A stretch of 34,522 bases of DNA, taken from Salegentibacter tibetensis. Lineage in GTDB: Bacteria; Bacteroidota; Bacteroidia; Flavobacteriales; Flavobacteriaceae. How positions within the stretch are numbered: the first letter of the stretch is position 1; the number at the start of each line of letters is the position of its first letter. The translations under genes were made by a program, and so were the position numbers. The stretch spans positions 1 through 34,522 of the forward strand of contig NZ_JAIQZA010000040.1 of NCBI RefSeq assembly GCF_020164485.1, given 5' to 3'. The notes under the pieces were generated by a model. It searched no databases, was not told where the DNA came from, and saw nothing but the letters and a program-made list of their open reading frames with translations. This document shows, in pieces, positions 23,994 to 32,553 of the stretch.

Positions 23994-25088
23994 TTATAAT
24001 TTTATATCCTCAGCATCAAACCAATGCTTTTTCTGGCTAATTGTACCTTTTTCTAAAACCAAAAGTCCGGGATTAGATCTTACGATCGTTTGTAAAGCTT
24101 TTTTATCTACCTGGTAGAACTCAAAATTGAGCTTAAACTTATTGCGTATTTTCTGCTGATCGGCAGCATTCGAAGCTGTTAAGCCAACTACTTTATAACC
24201 TTTCTCTTCAGCTTCTATAGCAAGTTTCTGTATCGCTTTAAAGCCTTCCTGCTCGGTATGGGATAAATCATAGGCTATCACCATAAAAAGCTTTTCGGCA
24301 TCAAGAATCTCATCGGTTATTTCCTCGCCGTTTGCTTCTATTTCAAAATCCTGAATAGGTGGTACATAGCCTTCCTCAATCATTGTAGTTTCCACTTTCA
24401 CAAACTCCCCTTCCTGGCCTGGATAACTTCCATCAGTAGTTACCGTAATTTCTTCGCCATTATTTCTAAAAGTCCATTCATACTCATAAACTGCCTTTTG
24501 AGCGTCTTCTGGCACTTGCATGAGTTCTTTAATATTATTTCCAATTTTATAAGCCCTAAAATCGAAAACCGGTAAATGCATAAGCACGTGATAGGCAAAC
24601 CAAAAAGAAAGCATAAAGGATAAAAAGATGATCCAGCGGTGCGAAATAGGGTTCAAAACCGGAGTGATCAGTTTTCGATTAAAGAAAAGTATTAATATAA
24701 ATATCAGTAGGATTACATCTTTTATAAACGACTGCCAGGGCGTTAACGGAATCGCGTCCCCAAAGCAGCCACAATCGGTCACTTTATTGAAATAAGCGGA
24801 ATAGAACGTAAGAAACGTAAAGAAAACGATCATTAAAAGTAGAGCCCAAACCGTGAATTTAGGCAGGTATCCTATTAAAATCATTATCCCCACCACCAGC
24901 TCAAAAACCACTAAAATGATAGCTATTACCAGGGAATAAGGAACCAGGAACTCAAGCCCCAAAACTTCCGGACTGAAATATTCCTGTAGTTTATAAGAAA
25001 ATCCCAGCGGATCATTGAGTTTTATAAATCCTGAAAAAATAAATAATACCCCAACCAGCACCCTGGAAATTCCTACTAATAATTTCAT
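23994..25088 (-). CDS. BT_3928-type DoxX/MauE-like membrane protein
   Basis: An inner-membrane protein of a family conserved in Bacteroidota. The N-terminal half is DoxX/MauE-like with about four membrane helices (near 5-22, 45-75, 80-95, 125-141), a fifth around 149-170, and a conserved CGCFGD motif (about 108-113) between helices, as in MauE proteins that serve disulfide chemistry. The C-terminal half (about 180-364) is soluble and looks thioredoxin-like in layout (EKLFMVIAYDLSHTE, then EKGYKVVGLTAS) but shows no CxxC. A redox or envelope-stress role is plausible by family; the substrate is unknown. It is followed at 141 bp by tpiA and preceded at 44 bp by the DUF1599 gene. Confidence 0.82.
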   Translation of the reverse strand: MKLLVGISRVLVGVLFIFSGFIKLNDPLGFSYKLQEYFSPEVLGLEFLVPYSLVIAIILVVFELVVGIMILIGYLPKFTVWALLLMIVFFTFLTFYSAYFNKVTDCGCFGDAIPLTPWQSFIKDVILLIFILILFFNRKLITPVLNPISHRWIIFLSFMLSFWFAYHVLMHLPVFDFRAYKIGNNIKELMQVPEDAQKAVYEYEWTFRNNGEEITVTTDGSYPGQEGEFVKVETTMIEEGYVPPIQDFEIEANGEEITDEILDAEKLFMVIAYDLSHTEQEGFKAIQKLAIEAEEKGYKVVGLTASNAADQQKIRNKFKLNFEFYQVDKKALQTIVRSNPGLLVLEKGTISQKKHWFDAEDIKL

Positions 25089-25132
25089 GCTCTTTTGTTT
25101 AAAATTGATTTTTTTTGAAAAGCTAAGAAAAT

Positions 25133-25678
25133 TTACTCTTCGTTTTCGTTAATGAGAACCATTGCAAAAATGGAATAATTAATCATATCTTGGTAATTCG
25201 CATCAATCCCTTCGCTCACCAGGGTTTTGCCCTTATTATCTTCAATTTGTTTTACACGCAATAATTTCTGAATAATTAGATCGGTTAAAGAACTAACCCG
25301 CATATCCCGCCAGGCCTCGCCATAATCGTGATTTTTATTCATCATCAGGGCTTTGGTCTTAGCGATTTTTTCGTCATAAAGTTCTGTAGCCTCTTCTACC
25401 CCAAAATCTGGCTGGGCAACCACGCCTTTTTCCAACTGAATTAATGCCATCACCGAGTAATTGATAATTCCTATAAATTCAGATTTTTCGTCTTCATCTA
25501 CTTTTCTAACTTCATTTTCCTGAAGTTTCCTTATTCGCTGGGCTTTGATAAAAATCTGGTCGGTAAGGGACGGCAGCCTTAGAATTCTCCAGGCGCTTCC
25601 GTAATCTTTCATCTTATTAATAAACAGGCTGCGGCAGGTAGCCACTACCGCGTCATACTGTTTTGAGGTATTCTGCAT
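25133..25678 (-). CDS. DUF1599 protein with two tandem copies of the domain
   Basis: A small cytosolic protein of unknown function. Two repeats are visible: residues about 10-85 (CRSLFINKMKDYGSAWR, SLTDQIFIKAQRIRKL, INYSVMALIQLE) and about 105-178 (KALMMNKNHDYGEAWRDMR, SLTDLIIQKLLRVKQI, INYSIFAMVLIN). Each keeps K-x-x-DYG-x-AWR and an INYS helix. PF07659 has been described as a nucleotide-modification-associated domain with an all-helical, MazG-like flavour; that link is from memory and unproven for this protein. It is divergent from folP with a 132-bp gap to the likely folP start. Confidence 0.82.
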   Translation of the reverse strand: MQNTSKQYDAVVATCRSLFINKMKDYGSAWRILRLPSLTDQIFIKAQRIRKLQENEVRKVDEDEKSEFIGIINYSVMALIQLEKGVVAQPDFGVEEATELYDEKIAKTKALMMNKNHDYGEAWRDMRVSSLTDLIIQKLLRVKQIEDNKGKTLVSEGIDANYQDMINYSIFAMVLINENEE

Positions 25679-25810
25679 AAAAGAGATCTAATTTGCGTAA
25701 ATTTCGTGCAAATATTTTAGATACTAAAACCGCATTTTATAAATTCTGAAGTGAGCCTAAAAAACCAGCGCTTTTCAACTTCAGGAAATTCAATAAAAAT
25801 CCGTAAAAAA

Positions 25811-26635
25811 ATGACCATAAATTGCAAAGGCCGGCTTGTAGATCTTAACAGCCCTAAAGTGATGGGTATTATTAATACCACCCCTAATTCCTTTTATGCT
25901 GAAAGTCGAAAAACTTCGGAAAAAGATATATTTAGGCAGGTAGAACAAATGCTAAAGGATGGCGCTGAATTTATTGATGTTGGCGGTTACAGCACTCCTC
26001 CCGGTGCTCCCAAAGTTGAAGAAACAGAAGAGCTTAAACGAGTACTCCCGGCTGTAGAAAATATTCTGAAACATTTTCCGGAGGCCATTATTTCCGTAGA
26101 TACATTTAGAGCGAATATAGCCGAAAAAAGCATTGAAGCGGGAGCAGCAATTATCAACGATATCTCGGCGGGAAACCTGGATCCGGAAATGATGAACACC
26201 GTGGCAAAACACCAGGTACCTTATATTATGATGCATATGCGCGGCACACCGCAAACGATGAAAGAACTGAACCAGTATGACGATCTTTTGCAGGACATCT
26301 TATTTTATTTTTCAGAAAAAATAAATGCGGCCCGAGCTTTAGGAATCAACGATCTTATTGTTGATCCCGGCTTCGGATTTGCAAAAAATATTAGTCAGAA
26401 TTTTGAATTGCTATCTAAAATGGAACTCTTTAAAAACCTGGAACTTCCCATTTTAACCGGACTTTCACGAAAATCGCTTATCTATAAAACATTAAATACT
26501 TCAGCGCAGGAAGCTTTGAATGGCACCACATTTTTAAACACTATCGCTTTAAGCAAAGGTGCTTCTATATTGCGGGTTCACGATGTAAAAGAAGCGGTAG
26601 AATGCACTAAATTATACGCAGAACTTAATAAGTAG
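25811..26635 (+). CDS. folP: Dihydropteroate synthase
   Basis: Condenses pterin pyrophosphate with p-aminobenzoate in folate synthesis; target of sulfonamides. Motifs: KVMGIINTTPNSFY, DVGGYSTPPGA, a conserved SVDTF, INDISAGNLD, MMHMRGTPQTM, VDPGFGFAKN and the phosphate-binding GLSRKS. I choose ATG 25811 (274 residues, MTINCKGRLVDL), because family members start there; a frame extension to GTG 25751 adds 20 basic residues without family resemblance. GYSTPPGA is a variant of the usual GGxSTRPG loop (Arg replaced by Pro), common in Bacteroidota homologues as far as I recall. It is followed by cdaA after 37 bp, the usual pairing in this phylum. Confidence 0.95.
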   Translation: MTINCKGRLVDLNSPKVMGIINTTPNSFYAESRKTSEKDIFRQVEQMLKDGAEFIDVGGYSTPPGAPKVEETEELKRVLPAVENILKHFPEAIISVDTFRANIAEKSIEAGAAIINDISAGNLDPEMMNTVAKHQVPYIMMHMRGTPQTMKELNQYDDLLQDILFYFSEKINAARALGINDLIVDPGFGFAKNISQNFELLSKMELFKNLELPILTGLSRKSLIYKTLNTSAQEALNGTTFLNTIALSKGASILRVHDVKEAVECTKLYAELNK

Positions 26636-26672
26636 CCGCATATTTTCTATTTTTACACAAAACCCCGCTAAT

Positions 26673-27446
26673 TTGGATATAATAAATCTTCGTTTTCTCG
26701 ATGCCCTGGATATTGTATTTGTAGCCTTACTGCTGTATTATTTATACAAACTAGTAAAAGGAACGGTTGCGGTAAATATCTTTATCGGGATCGTGATTAT
26801 TTACCTTATGTGGAGCCTCACGCAATTGCTTCAAATGGAGCTCTTAAGCAGTGTTCTGGGTGAATTTATTGGCGTGGGAATGTTTGCATTAATCGTGGTT
26901 TTTCAGCAGGAAATAAGAAAATTTCTTTTAATGATTGGCTCTACTAATTTCACTCAAAAAGGAAAATTCTTTACCCAGTTGCGTTTTCTGAAAAACGATC
27001 TTGAGACCAGTACAAATGTAAAAGATATCATTTCGGCCTGTGAAGTGATGGGCCAAAATTACACCGGAGCGCTAATTATAATTCAGAAAAATACGAACCT
27101 GGATTTTGTGAAGAATTCCGGGGACGATATGAATATTGAACTCAATCAACCAATTATAGAATCTATTTTCTACAAGAATTCTCCGCTTCACGATGGTGCG
27201 ATGGTCATAGAAGACAACAAAATTACTGCTACCCGGGTTATTTTACCGGTTTCTAACGACAGGTCAATTCCGCTAAGGTTTGGTTTACGGCACCGTGCCG
27301 CAGTTGGAATTACTGAAAAAACCGATGCCCTGGCCCTTGCAGTGAGTGAGGAAACAGGACAAATTTCTTATATAAAAGACGGGCAATTTGTAATGTTTGA
27401 AAGCAACGAGGAACTTATTGAAAAAATTAAGGAAGATCTTTTATAA
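26673..27446 (+). CDS. cdaA: Membrane diadenylate cyclase CdaA (c-di-AMP synthase)
   Basis: Makes cyclic di-AMP from two ATP, a second messenger for osmotic and wall homeostasis. Three N-terminal membrane helices (about 12-28, 35-50, 60-80) precede a DAC domain with both catalytic motifs, DGA (174-176, in LHDGAMVI) and RHR (206-208, in GLRHRAAVG). The 257 residues fit the family. The best start is TTG 26673 (MDIINLRFLDALD), which matches the usual N-terminus. It is cotranscribed with folP upstream and convergent with the ABC transporter gene, whose end is 3 bp away. Confidence 0.95.
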   Translation: MDIINLRFLDALDIVFVALLLYYLYKLVKGTVAVNIFIGIVIIYLMWSLTQLLQMELLSSVLGEFIGVGMFALIVVFQQEIRKFLLMIGSTNFTQKGKFFTQLRFLKNDLETSTNVKDIISACEVMGQNYTGALIIIQKNTNLDFVKNSGDDMNIELNQPIIESIFYKNSPLHDGAMVIEDNKITATRVILPVSNDRSIPLRFGLRHRAAVGITEKTDALALAVSEETGQISYIKDGQFVMFESNEELIEKIKEDLL

Positions 27447-27449
27447 GCT

Positions 27450-29216
27450 CTATAAAGATTCCTCTGCCATAAACTGGACTTCATATAAATTTTTATAATA
27501 CCCATCCTTCTTTTGAAGTAACTCGGTGTGGGTTCCAATTTCCACGATCTTACCGGCATCCATCACCATGATCTTATCGGCTTTTTTAATGGTAGCAAGC
27601 CTGTGGGCAATAACAATTGAAGTTCGGCCTTTGGTGATCTTATCGGTCGCTTCCTGAATTAGGATCTCGCTGTAGGTATCTACCGAAGAAGTTGCTTCAT
27701 CTAAAACTAAAATACTGGGATTGCTCATATAAGCCCGCAAAAAGGAAATTAGCTGGCGCTGGCCGGAAGATAACATCGCCCCGCGTTCTTTTACATTATA
27801 ATGATAGCTATTCGGCAGCGTACTAATAAACTCGTGAATACCTATTTGTTTAGCGGCATTAACCACTTCCTCTTCAGTAATATCGGGATCATTAAGGTTA
27901 ATATTGCTCAAAATCGTATCGGCGAAAAGGAACACATTTTGTAAAACCACGGCGATTTCAGAACGCAGCGATTCAAGCCTTATATCTTTAATATCAATTC
28001 CGTCTACCAGGATTTGCCCACTGTTTATTTCATAAAAACGATTCAGTAAATTGATTACCGTAGATTTACCGGCACCGGTTGCTCCTACAATCGCGATAGT
28101 TTCCCCGGGATTTGCTTTAAAGGAAACCCCTTTCAGCACTTCTTCATCATCGGTATAACTAAAATGAACATCCTTAAATTCGATTTCGCCCTTCAGGTCT
28201 TTTACTTCAATTTTCCCTTCGTTGCTTATTGAAGATTCTGTATCTAAAATTCCGAAAACGCGATTTGCGGCCACCATTCCCATTTGCAGGGTATTAAACT
28301 TATCGGCAATTTGGCGTAGTGGCCTAAAAAGCAGCTGGGACAGTTCAATAAAAGCGATAATCACACCAAGGGTAATTCCGTCATCGGCTACAGCCCGAAG
28401 TCCGCCGTACCAAACGATTAAACCAATGGTTATGGAAGTAGCCATTTCAGCAATAGGAAAGAAAATCGAGTTGTACCAAACCGTTTTCACCCAGGCATCG
28501 CGATGCTTGCTGTTTATTTCTTTAAAATTATTGTATTCGGCTTTTTCACGTGTAAAAAGCTGAACGATTTTCATTCCGGTAATTCGCTCCTGAACAAAGG
28601 TGTTTAGATCTGCCACCTGGGTTCTTACTTCCTCAAAAGCAATCTTCATTTTCTTTTGAAAAACCCGCGTAGCATACATAATTAGCGGAAGCACTGTTAA
28701 AACCAACAAAGTTAACTGCCAGCTCTGGTAAAACATAAATCCAATTACCACCAGCATTTTTAGAATATCACTGATAATCATAAAAAGCCCCTGACTAAAA
28801 ATGCTCGCAATAGTTTCAATATCGCTCACCGCCCGGGTAACCAAACGCCCAACCGCCGACTTATCAAAATATGTCATTTTAAAACCGAGCATATGTTTAA
28901 ACAGGTTCACACGAAGGTCACGTACCACTTCCTGTCCCAGCCAGTTGGCGAAATACACAAAAAGAAACTGAAAAATCACTTCCAGTAATAAAACCCCGGC
29001 CATAAGACCTACATAAAAAACAAGGTTATCATAATTCTGCGGCGTAATCGCATCATCTACAGTAACCTTCAACAAATACGGTCTTAAAACGGCAAAAAAC
29101 GAAAGCAAAATAGCCGCAACCGCCACAAAGTAAAAAGTTGCCTTGTAAGGATTGGTGTATTTAAGCAAGCGCTTAAACAGATTAAAATCGAATGCGTTAC
29201 CGGATTTAGATGCCAT
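27450..29216 (-). CDS. ABC exporter, fused permease and ATPase (MsbA/LmrA type)
   Basis: Half-transporter that works as a homodimer or heterodimer in the inner membrane. An N-terminal six-helix exporter domain (about 25-310) is followed by an ATPase: Walker A GATGAGKS (378-385), Q-loop LQNVFLF (about 425), signature LSSGQ (482-486), Walker B ILVLDE (D506, E507) and H-loop His538. At 588 residues it is the standard length with all ATPase residues kept. The substrate (lipid, drug or peptide) cannot be told. Its start codon directly follows the truA stop (TAAATG), so the two are translationally coupled. Confidence 0.94.
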   Translation of the reverse strand: MASKSGNAFDFNLFKRLLKYTNPYKATFYFVAVAAILLSFFAVLRPYLLKVTVDDAITPQNYDNLVFYVGLMAGVLLLEVIFQFLFVYFANWLGQEVVRDLRVNLFKHMLGFKMTYFDKSAVGRLVTRAVSDIETIASIFSQGLFMIISDILKMLVVIGFMFYQSWQLTLLVLTVLPLIMYATRVFQKKMKIAFEEVRTQVADLNTFVQERITGMKIVQLFTREKAEYNNFKEINSKHRDAWVKTVWYNSIFFPIAEMATSITIGLIVWYGGLRAVADDGITLGVIIAFIELSQLLFRPLRQIADKFNTLQMGMVAANRVFGILDTESSISNEGKIEVKDLKGEIEFKDVHFSYTDDEEVLKGVSFKANPGETIAIVGATGAGKSTVINLLNRFYEINSGQILVDGIDIKDIRLESLRSEIAVVLQNVFLFADTILSNINLNDPDITEEEVVNAAKQIGIHEFISTLPNSYHYNVKERGAMLSSGQRQLISFLRAYMSNPSILVLDEATSSVDTYSEILIQEATDKITKGRTSIVIAHRLATIKKADKIMVMDAGKIVEIGTHTELLQKKDGYYKNLYEVQFMAEESL

Positions 29217-29960
29217 TTATTTTATTGCTATTTCAGGATAAGTTACCCGGGTTAGGTAAAGTGCCTTTGCCGGTACCGAAGTCCCTGCCCTGCTCCTGTC
29301 CTTACTTTTTATAATCTCGTGCATACTTTCAACGGGTTGTTTTCCAAAACCAATTTCAAGTAAAGTTCCTACGATTGCACGTACCATATTCCTTAAAAAT
29401 CTGTCGGCTGAAATATGAAAAACCAACACTTCATTATCTATTTTCCAAACTGCTTCAGCAATCTTGCAATTATAGGTTTTTACATCGGTTTTAGACTTTG
29501 AAAAACACTTAAAATTAGTATAATCCTTTAGGATTTCTGCTGCCTGGTTCATTTTTTCAACATCCAGCCTATTTTTTAAAAAATAGCTTCTGTCTTCCAA
29601 AAAAGGATCTTTATGCTGAACAATATGGTATTCATAACTTCGGCTTAAAGCATCAAATCGAGCGTGCGCATCGGGTTTTACTTTAAAAATGTCTTTTAAT
29701 GCGATATCTCCCGGAAGCAATGAATTTAATTTAAACCGAAAAGCTTCCTTTTCTAATTCCTTATCAACATCAAAATGCGCAAAAATCTGTTTTGCGTGCA
29801 CGCCGGCATCTGTTCTTCCGGCCCCAACAATATCAATTTTATGCTGAAAAACCACAGATAGCGCTCTTTCTATTTCCTCCTGAACCGAAATTGCATTCGG
29901 CTGATTTTGCCAACCGTGATAAGCTTTTCCAAAATATGCCAGTTCTAAAAAATACCTCAA
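29217..29960 (-). CDS. truA: tRNA pseudouridine(38-40) synthase TruA
   Basis: Converts uridines 38-40 of the anticodon arm to pseudouridine. It has the N-terminal motif AYFGKAYHGWQNQPN, the catalytic Asp D51 in GAGRTDAGVHA, ARFDALSRSYEY, and the C-terminal RFLRNMVRAIVGTLLEIG. At 247 residues it is full length. The stop is directly followed by the ABC exporter gene. It is divergent from the metallophosphatase gene, with 113 bp between. Confidence 0.96.
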   Translation of the reverse strand: MRYFLELAYFGKAYHGWQNQPNAISVQEEIERALSVVFQHKIDIVGAGRTDAGVHAKQIFAHFDVDKELEKEAFRFKLNSLLPGDIALKDIFKVKPDAHARFDALSRSYEYHIVQHKDPFLEDRSYFLKNRLDVEKMNQAAEILKDYTNFKCFSKSKTDVKTYNCKIAEAVWKIDNEVLVFHISADRFLRNMVRAIVGTLLEIGFGKQPVESMHEIIKSKDRSRAGTSVPAKALYLTRVTYPEIAIK

Positions 29961-29975
29961 CCGAGTTCTTTATTT

Positions 29976-29983
29976 TATATTTG
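29976..29983 (+). promoter_or_regulatory. Putative -7 promoter element of the metallophosphatase gene
   Basis: TATATTTG is an exact match to the Bacteroidota -7 consensus TAnnTTTG, about 90 bp upstream of the TTG start at 30074. No TTG is seen at the -33 position. Confidence 0.4.
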
Positions 29984-30073
29984 CGAACTGCAAAGATAAG
30001 GCATTTATTAGAAGCTCAAATCCTTTGAAAGCATTGGTTTTAAAATGAATTTTCTAAATAAAACAATCCCGAT

Positions 30074-30568
30074 TTGAAAAAAATACTTTTGCTAAGTGAT
30101 ACCCACAGCCATATTGACGAAAGAATTCTGCATTATGCCGGGGAATCCGATGAGATATGGCACGCCGGTGATATTGGCAATACCGATGTTTCAGATGAAT
30201 TAAAGAAAATAAAACCCTTAAGGGCAGTCTACGGAAATATTGACGATGCAGAAATAAGAAAAGAATTCCCGCTTCACCAGCGTTTTACATGTGAAGGAGT
30301 AGATGTTTGGATTACCCATATTGGGGGTTACCCGGGAAAATATTCCCCGGCCATACGGGAACAGATAAAACAGGATCCCCCAAAACTTTTTATTAGCGGG
30401 CATTCCCATATTCTAAAAGTAATGAACGATAAAAATTTGAGCTTACTTCACATGAATCCCGGTGCGGCCGGTAAGCAGGGTTTTCATAAGAAACGGACTA
30501 TGCTTCGGTTTAAAATTGAAAATAAAAATATTTCTGACCTGGAGGTGATAGAATTGAAGGGGAAGTAG
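30074..30568 (+). CDS. YfcE/MJ0936-type metallophosphodiesterase
   Basis: A small cytosolic metal-dependent phosphodiesterase. The two-metal site is intact: D9 and H11 (LSDTHSH), D33 (HAGDIGN), N56 (GNIDD), H82 (THIGG), H110 and H112 (SGHSHI). The 164 residues fit the family. The start is TTG 30074, which places MKKILLLSDTH exactly as in homologues. The natural substrate of this branch is unknown, and cyclic nucleotides or model phosphodiesters are typical in vitro substrates. The 3' side runs straight into CAGT repeats with no terminator visible. Confidence 0.93.
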   Translation: MKKILLLSDTHSHIDERILHYAGESDEIWHAGDIGNTDVSDELKKIKPLRAVYGNIDDAEIRKEFPLHQRFTCEGVDVWITHIGGYPGKYSPAIREQIKQDPPKLFISGHSHILKVMNDKNLSLLHMNPGAAGKQGFHKKRTMLRFKIENKNISDLEVIELKGK

Positions 30569-30684
30569 GCAGTTTTTCAGTTGGCAGTAGGCAGTCTCAG
30601 GTATCAGTTGGCAGTCTCAGTATGCAGTCTCAGTTTTCAGTGGGCAGTCGCAGTTTTCAGTGGGCAGTCGCAGTAGGCAATATG
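30569..30684. repeat. Array of short CAGT / GGCAGT repeats
   Basis: About a dozen copies of CAGT occur, mostly as GGCAGT, TCTCAGT and TTTTCAGT, with the 20-bp unit CAGTTTTCAGTGGGCAGTCG-like appearing twice in tandem (around 30632-30672). Similar intergenic CAGT/GGCAGT arrays are common in Flavobacteriia genomes. No coding potential is seen. Confidence 0.8.
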
Positions 30685-31210
30685 CAGTTCGAAACTCCTC
30701 GTTCATTGCGAAGGCACGACTGAAGCAATCTTTTTTAATTTCCTCAAAAATCTAAAACCTAAAGATTACAACGCTCCTGCGTGGTTCGTAACGACGAAAA
30801 AATCAAGATTCACAAAACATTCGTGTATTCGTGGCAATGTGGAAAAGTGAGCAACCTCCGTTTTCAGTTCTCAGTAGGCAGTTCGAAACTCCTCGTCATT
30901 GCGGAGGCACGACTGAAGCAATCTGTTTTAATTCTACGAAAAATCTCAAATTTAAAGATTACCACGCTCCTGCGTCGCTCGTCGTGAGGGAAAGAACCAA
31001 GGTTCACAAAACATTCGTGTATTCGTGGCAATGTGGAAAAGTGAGCAATCTCCGTTTTCAGTTCTCAGTAGGCAGTTCTAAACTCCTCGTCATTGCGGAG
31101 GCACGACTGAAGCAATCTGTTCTAATTCCACTAAAAATTTCTAATCCCCACACTCCTGCGTCGCTCGTAAAAAGATACAAATCCTAAAAAATTCGTGTAT
31201 TCGTAGCTGG
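30685..31210. repeat. 194-bp composite tandem repeat, about 2.7 copies
   Basis: Copies start at 30685, 30879 and 31073 with CAGTTCGAAACTCCTCG (third copy TTCTAAACT). Each holds, in order, a CATTGCGGAGGCACGACTGA then AGCAATCT element with ATTGC/GCAAT ends, a GCTCCTGCGT segment, ATTCGTGTATTCGTGGC, and TTTTCAGTTCTCAGTAGG. The ATTCGTGTATTCGT motif recurs at 30819, 31013 and 31191 (spacing 194 and 178 bp). The third copy has lost part of the middle and the end. Open frames across it are by-products of the repeat and not genes. Similar CATTGCG...GCAAT elements are widely dispersed in bacterial genomes. Confidence 0.9.
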
Positions 31211-31222
31211 CAAAACTTATAA

Positions 31223-31882
31223 ATCGGGTAGGAGAAACGGGATTAATTCCCGTTTCGACCTCCCACACCACCGTACGTACGGTTCTCGTATACGGCGGTT
31301 CCCAGCTTGACATCCTTTTAGATGTGTAAGATGTTGTTTTCAGCTATCCCTTTAAATAATTATCACTCTTACCTATTCTTCGGATTCCGTCCTATTTTTA
31401 TGGTAAGGAGCCTCTAACTGAGCATCTGATATCATTGGTTTATCAGGTAACATTCATTTACTATCTTACTGCAAGGTTCAGCCATTCGCTATCTTGTGAG
31501 TCCTCCACATTTCTATTTGTGGCTCGATTCCGATAACTACTATGGCGTCTGCTGACTTCTCACGACTACTGTTGTCCGTGCTTCTCACACTGTTTCCGTA
31601 CGTCCGTAAGATCTCCCGTGGTAAGACATATAACTTTCATTCCACTTACCCACACCATTTACACTCCAATTTCCGTGTAGCTTTAGGGCTTCGTTGTGTG
31701 TTGCAAACTCACCCCAATTGGATATGCCTGATGATGTTCGTGTTCCTCGCATCGGAATTTTGCCTCCAGCTTCCTTCAGATTCCACCTCGCGATGGACAC
31801 CTTTGCTATTGGCTAATGGTAGGTAACTACAAACCCCCATAACGGACTCCCACCGTCGAGCTATATGCCATGCACGGCACAC
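31223..31882 (-). mobile_element. Group IIC intron, ribozyme without reverse transcriptase
   Basis: On the minus strand the sequence follows the bacterial group IIC ribozyme plan known from the Oceanobacillus iheyensis intron. Its 5' end is GTGTGCCGTGCATGGC; domain I blocks are GGTGGGAGTCC, GGTGTCC, GTGGAATCTGAAGGAAGC, GAGGAACACGAAC and TGAGTTTGCA, followed by AGAAGTCAGCAGACGCCATAG. Domain V is GAACCGCCGTATACGAGAAC then CGTACGTACGGTGGTG, with the class C triad CGC; domain VI ends in CCTACCCGAT at 31223. Only about 660 nt separate the ends and no RT domains are encoded, so mobility would need an enzyme from elsewhere. The 5' boundary could be 31882-31886 because of a GT run. A hairpin terminator lies just upstream, the known target of this class. 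Confidence 0.9.
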
Positions 31883-31888
31883 ACACAA

Positions 31889-31916
31889 AAAACCCGAAGC
31901 TTTCACTTCGGGTTTT
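31889..31916 (-). terminator. Intrinsic terminator of the DUF4293 gene and intron insertion site
   Basis: An 11-bp stem, AAAACCCGAAG/CTTCGGGTTTT, encloses a 6-nt loop. On the minus strand it is followed by a T run that leads directly into the group IIC intron. It starts 29 bp past the DUF4293 stop. Confidence 0.88.
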
Positions 31917-31945
31917 CACGCACTAATACTACTAAGATGATAGGC

Positions 31946-32356
31946 TTATCGTAATCGGTCCACAGATTTTACGAGATCTTCGTCCTTTTTAATGGCCTTA
32001 TTGGCCAAAACAAGAAAAACGATAGAAATGATTGGAAGAAACATCCCAATACCCTTCTCTGAAATATCCATTTCTCCAGGTACACTTAGCGACCAATAAA
32101 CAAACACTCCTAGTAAAAAAAAGTTTAATAAGATATTTAGACGCCCCAATACAAATTGAAGCTTTCTGTTTTTGAACATAAAAATACTCGCCAAAGATAA
32201 TAAAGCTGAAGCGAGAAATGCAATAAAAACCGTAAGATAATCTTGCGCATACATCGCCACTCCTTCTGAATTTTCCCAAAGTGAGAAAACGAAAATAAGT
32301 CCGCCACTAATTATGGCAGCGATAAGTAAATATACTGTTTGTATTCTTTGTAGCAT
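31946..32356 (-). CDS. DUF4293 four-helix membrane protein
   Basis: A Bacteroidota-specific inner-membrane protein of unknown function. From ATG 32356 it reads MLQRIQTVYLLIAAIISGGL, the usual start of the family; a longer frame to 32464 adds 36 residues without resemblance. Four hydrophobic helices are seen (about 8-27, 47-65, 72-92, 105-122), followed by a charged C-terminal tail (KAIKKDEDLVKSVDRLR). At 136 residues it is typical. It is divergent from rho, a neighbourhood I recall as common in flavobacteria, and ends in a strong terminator. Confidence 0.88.
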   Translation of the reverse strand: MLQRIQTVYLLIAAIISGGLIFVFSLWENSEGVAMYAQDYLTVFIAFLASALLSLASIFMFKNRKLQFVLGRLNILLNFFLLGVFVYWSLSVPGEMDISEKGIGMFLPIISIVFLVLANKAIKKDEDLVKSVDRLR

Positions 32357-32378
32357 AACTTCTGGTGGAATTCGCGAA

Positions 32379-32386
32379 CAAAAATA
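32379..32386 (-). promoter_or_regulatory. Putative -7 promoter element of the DUF4293 gene
   Basis: The minus strand reads TATTTTTG, an exact match to TAnnTTTG, ending 22 bp before the ATG at 32356. Its position supports the shorter start, since a start at 32464 would place this element inside the gene. Confidence 0.5.
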
Positions 32387-32553
32387 AAGATTCTTTTTAG
32401 AAATGCTATTTAAAATATTAAAATAAAGTTGTATACTTGCAGGAACATTTCGTAACCAATTCAAAACAGGTTACTTAAGTCTCCAAATTTTTTTCGATTC
32501 TTCCTCGAGAAGTTTAACAATCAATCCAAACACAAATTTATTCTTAATTATTC

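Noticed and set aside
25751-25810. Longer folP start at GTG 25751
   Set aside because: The extra 20 residues are basic and unlike any FolP N-terminus, while ATG 25811 begins at the family position.
30781-31187. Overlapping open frames of 68 and 118 residues
   Set aside because: They run through the 194-bp tandem repeat and share repeated peptides only because the DNA repeats; no start signal or family resemblance.
30569-31210. Possible CRISPR array
   Set aside because: Repeats are either too short and irregular (CAGT units) or too long and contiguous (194 bp) with no unique spacers of regular length, and no cas genes are near.
31542-31906. Several frames of 65-94 residues on both strands
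   Set aside because: They lie inside the group IIC intron ribozyme, whose conserved RNA blocks explain the sequence.
32357-32464. Longer DUF4293 start at 32464
   Set aside because: The extra 36 residues do not match the family, and an exact TAnnTTTG element falls inside this segment.
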